The notes under the pieces were generated by a model. It made no database searches and was not told the origin of the DNA. It saw only the letters and a program-made list of their open reading frames with translations. This document shows, in pieces, positions 34,350 to 45,470 of a stretch of 64,000 bases of DNA. The position numbers and the translations under genes are program-made. How positions within the stretch are numbered: position 1 is the stretch's first letter; the number at the start of each line of letters is the position of its first letter. The stretch is from NCBI RefSeq assembly GCF_052857255.1, contig NC_135505.1, forward strand, positions 52,675,507 through 52,739,506, given 5' to 3'. The stretch is from Amblyomma americanum (lineage: Eukaryota > Arthropoda > Arachnida > Ixodida > Ixodidae).

Positions 34350-35490
34350 TGTTGGCGCTAGCTACAAGCTTGTGCTCGACCTTCCACGAACAGCTAGTCG
34401 CGCAAATTCACAATATTTTTTAAAAGAATGGACATTTGCCGAGTAATAGCTCCCTAACAGTAAACTGTACTCTGCTTTTTCCATTGTGAACAAATTGTTT
34501 CGACCTATTTTTTTATGGGCCGTTACACTTTATGCAAGAAATTTAAAAGCTTTTGAAGTATAACCCCAATTGCATGGTACTTCACAGGTGTCTATGAATC
34601 GTGACCACGACGAGGTCAAGCAGCCGTGCAGGGGTGGATATTTCCCGGAAAAAATATGTATAAAGAAGAGGAGGCCGTGTGATAATGGAAACGAAGTCTG
34701 TTCTTGTCCGGACGGGAAATGGAGGCAACGGGGAACTATGCGGTGTGTGGAGGAGTCCAGCTGCTGAGGAGGAAGATATTGCGAATTTCCGCGTAACTGT
34801 CCGCCCTGTCATGGAAAATAAAATCCTAATCATAAGATATAGGACCACAGGCATTAAAATGACAGTCTTCTCTGTACTGCTTTTCAAAGAGATTGAAAAA
34901 GTTTGAAGGCTTTCTTCAAGTCAGTAACTCTTTTAATGGGTGATGTTTTGAACTTCTCAATCCACGCACTATGATGATTTAGTTTGTTAAAACTGAGAGG
35001 AGTTTAGCCTTTTCACCTTCTCCAGAAGAGCAGCCTAAGTTATTGCTAAAGCAGAAAAAAATTGGCGTTTCGGGAAGGATCTCAGCTCTGTAAGGCTGCT
35101 GAGATTCCATTTTTGTCAAACTTGGATTCTAAGGCTGCTCTCTAAGAAGTGCTCAGCAAAACACTATACATTATGAGTGTTTTCACTGCCAGCTCTTTCT
35201 TTTCTTAAGCGCAAATAGATCCTAGTGATTTGATCTCTGACATGCGTGCATTTTAATAGGGTATGTTTGGAGGCTTGAAGAACATATTTTGGAATTGAAG
35301 AAATGCGTTTTGCAACATTAGGTTTTGGTGACTGGCATTGTATTAGCTGGTATGAACGAATGTACACACTTGAAGAAGCATGACCAAGGACAGTACTGCG
35401 CAGCATATTTAAAATTGACACGTATGTCCTGGTAAAGAACTGGTATATTACAATTACCAAGGTTGCGCTAAACTTTCAGACCTCGGTAGT
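34350..35490 (+). repeat. Segmental duplication, copy 2 (TIL exon 2 region)
   Basis: Direct duplicate of 25440-26580, about 8.9 kb away, with the same ordered landmarks from TTACACTTTATGCAAGAAAT to TACCAAGGTTGCGCTAAACT. Confidence 0.85.
34588..34767 (+). pseudogene. TIL-type cysteine exon, duplicated and damaged
   Basis: The acceptor TACTTCACAG and phase 0 are kept. The frame reads VSMNRDHDEVKQPC, GGYFPEKIC, RRPCDNGNEVCSC and GKWRQRGTMRCVEESSC, then TGA at 34765. Beyond the stop the homologous cysteines continue (GGRYCEFPRNCPPC), showing that the TGA cuts a formerly longer protein. The first Cys of copy 1 (ASVCD) is absent, the putative donor GTAAAC reads GAAAAT, and AATAAA is lost. No signal-peptide exon for this copy was found between 26600 and 34588. 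Most likely a pseudogene; a shorter live product cannot be excluded. Confidence 0.65.
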
Positions 35491-35748
35491 GCATCAACGC
35501 GACGTAGGGACGTAGAAAAAATACATCAGATATTTGTTAAGTCATTGCACAGTTTTCTGACGCAGGAAAGGAAGTTTTGTGGCCTAACAACCTTGTTCGC
35601 GAATCATTTTTTAACTCCGCACTCACGACTACGGCGGTGCTCACATCCGACGAGTCCACGAATGCTGCTGTAGCGATCCCACCAGTCACGCAGTACAGCT
35701 TTCGTTTTAGTTTACGCGCACAGTGAGCTTCTGGGCACACAAATCGCC

Positions 35749-36140
35749 ATGACTTCGGTTTCGTGTGTTGTTGACATTAGCCTCAGCAAGTCCGGCACCG
35801 AAGTGGCGTTGCACAAATTTCCTCGGGATGCCGCGCAGAGGCAAGCTTGGATAGATTTTGTGCCTGCAACTGGGCGCCGCTATCTGACTCCGAGCAAGTA
35901 CCGATATATATGCTCGCTATACTTCGACAACAGCTGCTACGAGTGCAACCCGGCATACCTCGCTAGCTTCGACATTCGAGCAAAACGTTTCCTGAGCCCT
36001 GGCGCCTTGTACCCAGCAGCGGCGCAGCGTCTTGTCGCTACGGACGGCTCACAGAGCGGACCAAGAGCGCCAAAGCGTCAGACGTGTGTATCGCATGCTT
36101 TCTCAATGATGTCTGTTGGCGTGGATGTTCGTGCTGCAGC
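35749..36140 (+). pseudogene. THAP-domain exon of a transposase-like gene (exon 1)
   Basis: From the ATG at 35749 the frame encodes a THAP-type DNA-binding domain: MTSVSCVVDISLSKSG, VALHKFPRDAAQRQAWIDF, KYRYICSLYFDNSCY, FDIRAKRFLSPGALYP. The fold landmarks (HKFP, W, ICSxxF, PGA) are present. Metal binding is doubtful: the second Cys of the N-terminal pair is missing, and the ligand His of CSLHF is Tyr. The frame runs to a strong donor, GCAGC then GTGAGT (intron from 36141), in phase 2. Segments downstream to 49735 complete a THAP plus transposase-like protein. THAP proteins bind DNA in the nucleus; this copy is decayed. Confidence 0.8.
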
Positions 36141-36299
36141 GTGAGTTTGTGCAAAATGTTTGAGCAGTTCGTCGTCAATGTTGGCAGCGGGCTTCCTGAC
36201 TCCTGTGAGAACGCGGGCATACACGAGACCCCTGACTTCCGTCTTCGAGCACAGGTTGGCATTTTGCGGTGATCTGGATTACTTTGCTTTTCTCATGGT

Positions 36300-37104
36300 A
36301 CCGGAGATTGATATTTGGTTGGCTGCTTATCTAAAGATCAGAGTAGCCCTGAAAAAGTACAAGGACGCGAATTAAATTGTACTGAAACCTGGTGTGAACG
36401 CCGCGACTTCACTACAGCTTCGTGTGAAGATGGCCCCGCTGTTTCTACTTTTTCCCGAACACCGGAGATTGATATTTGGTTGGCTGCTGATCTAATGATC
36501 AGAGTAGCCCCGAAAAAGTACAAGGACGCGAATTAAATGGTACTGAAACCTGGTGTGAACGCCGCGACTTCACTACAACTTCGTGTGAAGATGGCCCCGC
36601 TGTTTCTACTTTTGCCCGAACACCGGAGATTGATATTTGGTTGGCTGCTTATTTAAAGATCAGAGTAGCCCAGAAAAAGTACAAGGACGCGAATTAAATT
36701 GTACTGAAACCGGGTGTGAACGCCGCGACTTCACTACAGCTTCGTGTGAAGATGGCCCCGCTGTTTCTGCTTTTGCCCGAACACCGGGGTTTGATATTTG
36801 GTTGGCTGCTTATCTAAAGATCAGAGTAGCCCCGAAAAAGTACAAGGACGCGAATTAAATGGTACTGAAACCTGGTGTGAACGCCGCGACTTCACAACAG
36901 CTTCGTGTGAAGATGGCCCCGCTGTTTCTACTTTTGCCCGAACACCGGGGATTGATATTTGGTTGGCTGCTTATCTAAAGATCAGAGTAGCCCCGAAAAA
37001 GTACAAGGACGCGAATTAAATGGTACTGAAACCTGGTGTGAACGCCGTGACTTCACTACAGCTTCGTGTTAAGATGGCCCCGCTGTTTCTACTTTTGCCA
37101 GACC
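36300..37104. repeat. Tandem array, 161-bp unit, five copies
   Basis: The landmark ACCGG(A/G)GATTGATATTTGG recurs at about 36299, 36462, 36621, 36782 and 36943, a 161-bp period. Units are very similar, each containing AAAAAGTACAAGGACGCGAA, GGTGTGAACGCCGCGACTTC and GAAGATGGCCCCGCTG. Low divergence contrasts with the older array at 14725. It lies in the predicted first intron of the THAP gene. A TATAAAA occurs shortly after the last unit (about 37155). Confidence 0.9.
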
Positions 37105-39057
37105 ACCGGCTTCCGCTATTGTGCTGTGCGCGGAACGCCGCCGCAAGCGCTACGGTTGTATAAAATGGAGCGCCCTCGAACCTAAATATCAAAATTTTTT
37201 ATCTTTCCTAAGAGTATTTGGTAATCAGGTAGCGGACGATAATGAGGAGCTTAGCACTGCAATGCATTCAATGTACAGTAATTGCTGCTGACATTGTAAC
37301 CTTTGATGCTGAGCTATTCAATGGATAGTCTGCATCACTTCTAAATGGGCGCAATAGGTATGAACGACTGAGAATATTGTTGATAGAAAGAGTGGTGGCA
37401 GAGCTTACTTTCGAAAGCGCAGTGCCTGAGGGCAAAAGTAATGAGTCAGAAACCCGGTCAACCTCTGCCTTCTCAATCTGGTACAGCACAAATCAGGAAC
37501 GCCTTGGAGCACTACTTGGAGTGGCTTGGCGTGCTAGGAAGCCTGTTATTCGTGTAGCGCTACTTTCGTTTTGTGCATTTCAAATACTAATTGTTCACTA
37601 CCAAAGTGCACAGTTGGACTTTTTGTCCGTGCTATGCACTCAGTTTACAGCTAGGAAGTTTGTGCTCATTGTATTTGAAGCACACCAATTGTCATGGCAG
37701 CAGTTTCCTTCCTTGTTGACTTTAACTTAGGAAGACAGGCATTAAAGCAGCTATGCACAAGTTGCCAGAAATGAACCACAGTGTTGTTGGAATACCAGCA
37801 TTTGGTGCTCACTTCGATATTTAAAATTACGCTGTACAAGACGAGAAACCCAAAGTAAAATTTTGTGTGAAAAATGGTGTTGGAATTCAGGTGAAAGCAT
37901 AATGTCACTTAAGGCGCTCAGGTATCACTAAAAACAGCCTAGACACAAAATGGAAGGAAAAGATTAGAAAACTTGTTTTTTGGTAAACTGAAAGAGAAGT
38001 AAATAACTTTAAACAGAGGCTGAAAGAAAGGCTGTGGGCTTGCGCAGGAAATAAGAAAGGAAAAAAGGGTAAGAATGATTCCATGATAAATCGGAATGCC
38101 GAGCCCTACTGTTTAAGAAGGTAATTACGGCTACAGAAATACATAACTAATTAACGAGTTTGAGGGTAATTTAAGAAAATAAACGGCCTATCTTCCTAGG
38201 ATGTGGCAGTAGTAATCCAGAATTCACCCGTGTAGAAACTTCAGAATAAATGGAGGTAATGTGAAATGTCCATCACCGACATTATCCAGAGACAGTGGCA
38301 AGATTGTCGGCTTAAAAACCGTGGAGTGACCTAGTGATACATGATCAGGATTCCGATTAGGGATAGCTTAAACAATAGCGAGATTTCTACTTGAAACAAA
38401 AGTTTCGCAGAATGAGTGGCTTAGAATAAAATAAAAAGCATAGTGGCATCCACCACCCCCCTCTCTCAGTGAAGATCCTCGGAAACCATTGATCCATCTA
38501 CTCTTCCCTTGTGCATATCAAATCTTGTGATAAACGGGTTTTGGGACAAGCACTTGACAAATAGCCTGTATGACTGTCCAGCATAAGTTTGTCATGACCT
38601 ATCTGTATAAATTGCTTTTTCTATAGTCGGAAGCCTTGCCATTAGTTTTCATGCATAATTTGGTTCATTTTCATTCGATTTTAGCGCTTACCCATTGCGA
38701 AGCACCACCGCTTCTCACAGTGCCAGAAAAACCTGCACGTATCAAGTCTGATGTGTAGGTTTAGTGCACAGCCCCAGTGGCATGGAAATCTACGCAGGTG
38801 GCATTCATGCCTAAAACGAGAAGTGTGGGTGTGCAAACAGGGCATGCAACACAGGAAACTGGTATGTGTGCAAAGGCGTAGCTGTCTCCTTTTTGAAAAA
38901 TAATAAACGGACATATTGAAATGCATGCCTTGTGGTTTTGTGAGCAGTTTGCACTTTTAATCTCTCTAACAGCAGCATTAATTTTACATTATTGTGCCAT
39001 TGCACGCGATTTTCTAACGCAACATTCTTTGTGTTCTTGAAAAGAGTAATAATGATA
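37105..39057. other. No recognisable gene
   Basis: Within the predicted THAP intron. Plus frame 37377-37730 (117 codons) and others have no family motif or splice support that I can see. Confidence 0.45.
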
Positions 39058-39262
39058 TAGTCCTTACTCGGCTGCTGAACTAAAAGACACAGGTTCGATC
39101 TAGGCCTCAGAGGTCGCATTTCAATGTCTAGAGGCCCATGTACTGTGCGATGTCGGTGCACATCAAACAACCCCAGGTGGTCGGAATTTTCTGAAGTTCT
39201 CCACTACGGCGTCCCTTTTAGCCTGAGTCGCTTAACCACGTTAAACCCCGTAAGCCAAACCA
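39058..39262 (+). mobile_element. SINE
   Basis: Recognised from CTCGGCTGCTGAACTAAAAG, GGTTCGATCTAGGCC (B box), CTAGAGGCCCATGTACTGTG, CCCCAGGTGGTCGGAATTTT and CACTACGGCGTCCCTTTTAG, ending GTTAAACCCCGTAAGCC. The A box is truncated. Confidence 0.8.
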
Positions 39263-39650
39263 GTAAGCACACTAGCATGAGGTTTTCTTTGAAATCCCTC
39301 AATAATCCATGTAAATTCTTTGTTGAGCAACACTCTTCTCCGAGAGAACCATAAAGATGGTTTACTGTGGGCAAGCCAGACGTAAATTTCATTTAAAGTA
39401 GCTGTAAGTGAGATAATTATTCAGGTGATCAATACCAGAAAGCGGCCTCAGCAATAAAAGTTCAATGTTATGCCCATCAATTGGAAACAATTGTACTATG
39501 CCTTAAGAAAGAGAAATCATAAGCTTCTGTGGTGTAAACGTACAAACATGCACATAATAGGCTGGTTTCTTTACTACTAGACACACTACTAGGCACACGC
39601 ACTGCTCATCTGCGGTACAATTCTGCCTTTCTGGCAGATTACTTTCACAG

Positions 39651-39845
39651 TGTCCGCAACTGCACGTCGCTCTTAATTCTCCGCCAAATTGCAGAATCTC
39701 ATACCGACTTCACAGTGGCCGATATAATGCTGCAAGAGGACACAGCTGCGAGGTGTTCGTCGCAGAACTGGGAAGATTTGTCTGGAACATTTGAAGACAA
39801 TCCTCATGCCAGCACTTACCAACCAAGTTTAGACACCTCAGAAGC
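39651..39845 (+). pseudogene. Candidate THAP-gene exon 2
   Basis: The acceptor TTACTTTCACAG ends at 39650. The frame completing the codon left by exon 1 is open for 195 bases (VRNCTSLLILRQIAESHTDF, ADIMLQEDTAARCSSQNWED) up to the donor GAAGC then GTAAGG at 39846, again phase 2. Support comes from the matching phases at both ends and the open frame; I do not recognise the residues as a named domain. Confidence 0.4.
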
Positions 39846-40146
39846 GTAAGGGTATGAATAAGCAAGGCCTAGCTACACAGATCATAAGCTCAGCAGTATA
39901 TAGGTATCTCCGTTAATGGCCAAGTTTGCTTCAGTAGAACCTGGCGTATTTGAACAGGCAAATATTTTTGTAGTAGCACCTGGTGGTGGTCGCTCTTTTG
40001 GGTTTATGGTTGTTGTAAATTGAGCATGTTGTTTCATTACGTACATGACAATACTAAACTGCCTGCAGGTCTTTCTCTGAACCGTGACCACATCGGAAGT
40101 TCATTGTTTGCGAGGACTGCTTGCTCCAACTTACCAATCTCTGCAG

Positions 40147-40184
40147 GAAGGGCCAACAACCAGCACAATGTTCGCTCAAGTTAT
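40147..40184 (+). pseudogene. Candidate THAP-gene micro-exon 3
   Basis: The strong acceptor CCAATCTCTGCAG ends at 40146. A 38-base exon to the donor TTAT then GTAACC would take phase 2 to phase 1 and encode KGQQPAQCSLKL, fitting exon 4's start exactly. The evidence is splice arithmetic only. Confidence 0.25.
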
Positions 40185-40318
40185 GTAACCGAGTCTCACT
40201 TATCCATTGGAGCGGTTACACTTCTTTTTTTAGTTGATCACAATATTATGCTAAATGTGGCGTTTTTTACCTTCCTACCATCAATAATTGTTCAATCTCG
40301 CCCTGTTTGCTTTTGCAG

Positions 40319-40566
40319 GTCACCGGCTCTCTTGCTGTAATGACAACAACATATCCAAATATGCACAGCATCAGCACAAAGTGGTATACCAGCTAACACA
40401 GAGGCGGATTGGACATAGCAACGTGCATCTGACCGCTGCCATTTTGTTCACAGTATGCAGCCCAACACAGTCCCTGTGGCTCCTGGAGAATGCCGGCGCC
40501 TGCTGCTTTTCAAAGCGGACATACGACCGGATACAAAAGGACATCTTTTTCCCAGCTGTGCATAAG
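40319..40566 (+). pseudogene. THAP-gene exon 4, transposase-like N-terminal region
   Basis: The acceptor CCCTGTTTGCTTTTGCAG ends at 40318. The frame encodes CHRLSCCNDNN, QHQHKVVYQLTQRRIG, HLTAAILFTVCSPTQSLWLL and RTYDRIQKDIFFPAVHK. The block LxAAILFxxxSPTxxLxxL...RT...Q....PAV is typical of a metazoan protein family carrying an N-terminal THAP domain. The next exon starts in phase 0, which places the end of this one after CATAAG. There the expected GT donor reads AT (ATTTGC), suggesting a destroyed splice site. If unspliced, the frame ends at 40587. Confidence 0.6.
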
Positions 40567-41039
40567 ATTTGCATGTTTATTATATAAATGCCTGGATTCC
40601 TGCTACTGTAAATGTGGACATTATATATTCTTTAAATATATTTTCATGCACTGTGTGCTAAAAATTTACTATGTCTGTGCGACAATTTTACATTCTGCGA
40701 ATTTTCTTGCTGGTATGAATGTATTACTTACACCGCTGTACCATTCTTGTTCTTCTGGGGTTAGTGCTTTTGCTTGAGTAGTGGTATGCGTATAGTAGGG
40801 ACACAGCCTGCTTAGATGATCAAACTCCTTTTATTACGTAAAATTTGTACGGCACCTAATACATATGCTGGCAAGCAACGTGCTCGCGCATTCGCTCATA
40901 ATTGGAGAGAGTTTTCTGACTGGTTGCGGTAAGTCAAGAGTATAGTTACTGAACCAAAGTATGTCTCTGTATTTCAGCTGTACATATAGATGTGTATGTT
41001 TGTGTCTGTACGTAATTGCTTGTGTTCTTGGTATTCTAG

Positions 41040-41206
41040 CTTTGGGAACAAGACAAGGCAGCATCACTTAGCCACTTGAGCCCCACTGGTGCATAGCTGG
41101 CTGGGGACAGCCGGTCTGACTCGCCTAGCTATAGTGCGAAGCATGGCACTTATTTCATGCAAGACACATCTATAAGCCGGGTGGTTGTTATGCAGCTTGT
41201 CCAGGT
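41040..41206 (+). pseudogene. THAP-gene exon 5 with first catalytic-type motif, broken by a Gypsy insertion
   Basis: The acceptor TTCTTGGTATTCTAG ends at 41039. The phase-0 frame reads LWEQDKAASLSHLSPTGA, an in-frame TAG at 41094-41096, then LAGDSRSDSPSYSAKHGTYF and SRVVVMQLVQVT. The block GDxRxDSPxxSAKxGTY...LVQVTE is the hallmark of the family and holds a presumed catalytic Asp. At about 41206-41211 the exon passes without a frame change into a Gypsy RT. The exon remainder, with the second Asp block expected near TTDRH, is not found anywhere downstream and is presumably deleted. Confidence 0.65.
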
Positions 41207-43382
41207 AACACAGCGAGTAATGGATACAGTGCTGGCAGGCCTGAAGTGGCAGATTTGTCTGGTATATTTAGATGACATCGTTGTCTTCGCCTCGAACTTT
41301 GAAGAGCACCTCAAAAGACTTCGAACCGTACTAGACGCAATCAAGTCGTCTGGCCTAACCTTGAAAGCAGAGAAATGCCACTTTGCCTACGAAGAGCTGC
41401 TGTTTCTAGGCCACATCGTTAGCAAGGAAGGAGTACGCCCAGACCCGCAGAAAACAGCTGCTATTGAACAGTTTCAACCGCCGGCCGATAAGAAAGCAGT
41501 GCGCAGATTTCTCGGACTATGCGCATATTACCGACGATTTGTGAAAAACTTTTCGCGCATCGCCGAGCCCCTGACCCAACTGACGAAGGCAGACGTGCCG
41601 TTTAAATGGGAAGCGCCGCAAGCAGAAGCTTTCAAGGAACTTCAGCGTCGTTTACAGTCCCCACCGATCCTTGCGCATTTTGATGAAAACGGCGATACTG
41701 AAGTTCATACCGACGCAAGCAGCGTGGGACTAGGCGCTGTTCTCGTTCAAAAAAGTGACGGGCTGGAGAAGGTCATCGCATACGCTAGCCGTTCCCTTTC
41801 CAAGGCCGAGGCTAACTATTCGACCACTGAGAAGGAGTGCCTTGCCATCATCTGGGCTACGTCGAAATTCTGCCCCTACCTCTACGGACGGCCGTTCAAG
41901 GTGGTCAGCGACCACCACGCGCTCTGCTGGCTTGCCAATTTGAAGGATCCCTCTGGCCGACTCGCTCGATGGAGTCTGCGTCTCCAGGAGTTTGACGTCA
42001 CCGTCGTTTACAAGTCCGGACGCAAGCACACAGACGCCGATTGCCTCTCACGAGCCCCTGTAGATGCACCGCCGCTGGACGACGATGAGGACGCCTTCCT
42101 GGGACCCATCAGCGCAAGATCTTTTGCTCAGCAGCAACGCTCGGACCCCAACCTAAAAGGCCTCATCGAGTACCTGGAAGGCAAGGTTTCTTCACCCCCC
42201 GCTTCATTCAAGCGAGGACTGTCTTCTTTCTGTGTGCAGAATGAGGTCCTTGTGAAGAAGAACTTTACAGCGAACAAAACAGCCTACCTCCTTGTTGTAC
42301 CTACTTGTCTCCGCGAAGAAGTTCTACAGGCTTCACACGACGAGCCGACAGCTGGACATCTCGGGTTTACTCGCACCCTCCGCCGCATTCAAGAAAAGTA
42401 TTACTGGCCCCGACTGCCTGCCGATGTCGCACACTATGTGAAAACATGCCGAGATTGTCAGCGACGAAAGACTCCTCCCACACGACCAGCAGGATTTCTG
42501 AACCCCATTGAATCTCCCTCAAGACCCTTTCAGCAGATTGGCATGGACTTGCTTGGCCCTTTTCCAACGTCAACATCTGGAAATAAGTTGATCATCATAG
42601 CGACCGACTACCTGACCCGCTACGCCGAGGCGAAAGCCCTACCGAACGGAACAGCAGCAGAAGTGGCCAAATTTTTCTTGGAGTGCATTCTTCTTCGACA
42701 CGGCGCCCCCGATGTGCTCATCACGGACAGAGGAACAGCATTTACGGCGGAACTCACGCAAGCCATCCTGCGCTACAGCCAAACCAGCCACCGGAGGACA
42801 ACTGCATACCATCCGCAGACCAACGGACTGACCGAGCGCCTGAACAAAACCATCGCCGATATGCTCGCTATGTATGTCGATGCCGAACATAAAACCTGGG
42901 ATGTCATCCTGCCTTATGTCGTCTTCGCCTACAACACCGCAGTGCAGGAGACCACCCAGATGACGCCTTTTAGGCTCGTCCATGGCAGGGATGCCACGAC
43001 CACGCTAGACGCCATGCTGCCCAACGTTAAAGAAGAAGAAAACGTCGACGTTGCCGCCTACCTTCAACGCGCAGAAGAAGCTCGAAGGCTTGCCCGATTA
43101 CGGATCAAAGATCAGCAGCGGTCCGACGCCAGACGCTACAACCTACGAAGACGCAACGCGGAATACAAGCCAGGAGACCAAGTCTGGGTGTGGACGCCCA
43201 TTCGCCGCCGTGGATTGAGTGAAAAGCTTTTGCGCCGCTATTTCGGCCCGTACAAGGTTCTTCGTCGGCTGGGTGAACTGGATTATGAAGTCATCCCTGA
43301 CGCAATGACTGCATCCCAGCGACGCCGCGTACGACCAGAAGTTGTCCATGTAGTCCGTCTGAAGCCGTATTATGCGCGCTAA
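41207..43382 (+). CDS. pol: Gypsy pol: RT (partial), RNase H, integrase; open frame
   Basis: The frame is open from the host exon (first downstream ATG 41157, 741 codons) to TAA at 43380. Positions counted from that ATG: YLDD at 37-40 (RT catalytic); FLGHIVSKEGVRPDPQK about 80-96; RNase H with VHTDASSVGLGAVL near 185; integrase zinc finger with HDEPTAGH and CRDC between about 393 and 433; DDE triad in GMDLLGPF (near 463), ITDRGTAF and NGLTERLNK, with D-35-E spacing; C-terminal GPY/F motif in RRYFGPYKVLRRLGELDYEV. All visible catalytic residues are intact, so the copy is young. The RT fingers, protease and gag are missing, so it is not autonomous. Confidence 0.9.
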
Positions 43383-43478
43383 AGGCCGCTGCATTTCCAT
43401 GCTCTATTTTCGCAAGATCCGTTTTTTTTCCTTACTAGTCGCATTATTTGTTTTAATGCATCGGGTCGATGCTTCTTT

Positions 43479-43491
43479 GAGAGGGGAGTAA
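43479..43491 (+). promoter_or_regulatory. Polypurine tract of the Gypsy element
   Basis: GAGAGGGGAGTAA immediately precedes the TG that starts the 3' LTR; this is where plus-strand DNA synthesis is primed in LTR elements. Confidence 0.75.
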
Positions 43492-43864
43492 TGCCGCCAA
43501 TATTTGCAGTGTTTGTTCGTTTTTCAAATCTGCCGCGACACCACCTTATCGCTTTGTTTGCGACGCAAGACGCGACTAGATTTATCTCGATTGATCGCAG
43601 CCAGGCAAAGCTGATTCTACGTTGTTCCGGAATGTTCTAGTAACTTTGCGCCCTTTATCTCGAATGTTCGCTATCAGCTTTAAATTGAGCACGGCCGACA
43701 GCGGCGGGCATTCTGTTCGACGACCGCCGAGCACGCTTGTCGCTTCGCCGCCGCCGAGTGATTCCGTCCATTTTGGGTGCAAGTCAGCCCAATAAACAGT
43801 TCTTTTAGAAGACCCTTTCGTCCGTCTTCATCGCTGCTTCGACTGCCGTCACCACTACCTGACA
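43492..43864 (+). repeat. 3' LTR of the Gypsy element, 373 bp
   Basis: Starts TGCCGCCAATATTTGC right after the polypurine tract and ends CACTACCTGACA, giving TG...CA ends. A polyadenylation signal AATAAA sits at 43791-43796. No second LTR copy is in the window. Confidence 0.8.
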
Positions 43865-43879
43865 ATATTTATACGCCTC

Positions 43880-45470
43880 GATCATGACAGATCACGGTCA
43901 ATAATAATGCCCTAAAATGTGTGGTTGGAGACATATGGTATTGCAACCCCTTGAAGTGTTACCGGGTAGCGGCAGAGAGACGCGCGTGAATGCGACCACA
44001 GCACATTTTTCAGCTGCTAAGTGCAAAAATTTACAGCGTAGGTACCTTGAAATAGATGACACGGCACGTTGTAATCTCGTTCGAATTCGTGGACGCGTCG
44101 AACCCGAAGCCCAGATGCAGATATCATCAGCATAGGCACTGATGTGAATGTGAGTGTGAAGTTGTCTCACCAGTCCAAGCAATGCCACGTTAAATAGGGT
44201 TGTGCTGAGAACTCCTCCCTGAGGAACTCCACGGCAAACCTGATTACGGGTAGTCTCTCCATCAGGCGTCGACATCTAAATGGACCGGCCGTTGAGGTAG
44301 CTCACAATACACGAGTACATTCGGCCGCCAACGCCTATGTCGTGAAGGGCATCAAGGATGGCGTCATGAAGTACATTATAGTGGGCCCCTTTGATGTCCA
44401 AGAAGACAGCAGCGACGAGTCGGCGACTACGTTTTTTGTTCCACTGTCGATATGAGGTCGATTACGCTGTCAATCGAACAACGTCCCCACCGGAACCCGG
44501 TTATCATGTCCGGATATAGAGCATTCTGCTATAAAAACCATTCGAGGCGCGCCCGCACCATTCGCTTCGTAACCTCACCTACGCAGCTTGCTAGTGCAAC
44601 TGGCCGGTATGAGGTAAGCTCATAAGGAGGCTTTCCAGGCTTCAAAAGAGCAACCAGGCGGCTCATCTTCCAGTGTTTTGGAACGATACCGGAAGCCCAT
44701 CTATCATTGTAGTAATTGAGCAGCGCAGTTCAGCTTTCCATGCCAAGTTGAGAGAGAGACGCGTACGAAATCCTGTGGGGACCAGGTGTAGATGTACGCC
44801 TACACGAAGAAAGAGCGCCTTCTAGTTCAGGCATCGTGAATTCCGTGTCGTAGTGGTCGTGTGGAATGGGTGGCACAAGAGCCTCCAAACTGTTTGATGC
44901 TACCGGAGTTGTGCCCACAACCATTTTGCGGAATTCTTCTTCTACCTCTAAATTATTACGGCGTTGGTAAATGGACATGGCACGGAAAGGATACCGTTGA
45001 TTTGGGGGCGAACGCAAGCTCCTGGCTACATGCCAAATACGCGACAGCGGCTTGCGAGTGTCCAGCGATGGATAGAACTGCCTCCAACGTTGTCTTCCTT
45101 ATCTCGCGAGGTGGCGCTTTATTTGTCGTTCAGCTCGGCGACAAAGGACGATATCGTACGTTGATTTAGTTCTGTATTTCCTTTCGGCGCGCCGACGGAC
45201 CGTGCGTGGTCTTTCGAATTCCACGCCAATAGTAGATCCTGGCGTAGGCGCACATATATACCGCGTGGTCTCACCGAGAGTGGACGTAATCAAGCCTTCT
45301 ATTTTGAACGTTGTTGTGAGGTCCGCCCAGGAAGTCTCCAAGGGCGTTCTAAAGGCAGGCCGGTCTGTGTATCGCACGCGAGACGAAGTAGTAGGCGCGT
45401 ACCACCTGACGCATACATACGTTGGAATGGGGTCACTCCCATGTGTTTGCACGTCACTGGACCAGCTGAC
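43880..45470 (-). pseudogene. I/Jockey-type LINE: endonuclease end and reverse transcriptase, decayed
   Basis: On the minus strand from the right: RRRAERKYRTKSTYDIVLCR (end of endonuclease), RQFYPSLDTRKPLSRIW, HDHYDTEFTMPELEGALSSC, TSTPGPHRISYASLSQLG (RT entry), then FRWGRCSIDSVIDLISTVEQ in a degraded frame. 44275-43898 follows with CRGVPQGGVLSTTLFNVALL and ISAYADDICIWASGSTRPRI (YADD intact) and LHLAAEKCAVVAFTR. The domain order and motifs fit I/Jockey-like LINEs. Frameshifts separate the pieces. It lies between the Gypsy LTR and the next piece of the THAP gene, so it probably inserted in the same disrupted locus. Confidence 0.8.

Larger units (their letters stand above)
41207..43864 (+). mobile_element. 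5'-truncated Ty3/Gypsy element with intact 3' LTR
   Basis: The element starts abruptly inside RT (QRVMDTVLAGLKWQ), lacking 5' LTR, gag, protease and the RT N-terminus. It keeps RT palm, RNase H, integrase, a polypurine tract and a complete 3' LTR. A decayed relative of the same family lies at 53850-55975. With the 5' end lost, no target duplication can be read. Confidence 0.9.

Noticed and set aside
36315..37019. Four near-identical 73-codon plus frames in series
   Set aside because: They are the 161-bp tandem units read in frame across a stop; there is no splice or start context and no known domain.
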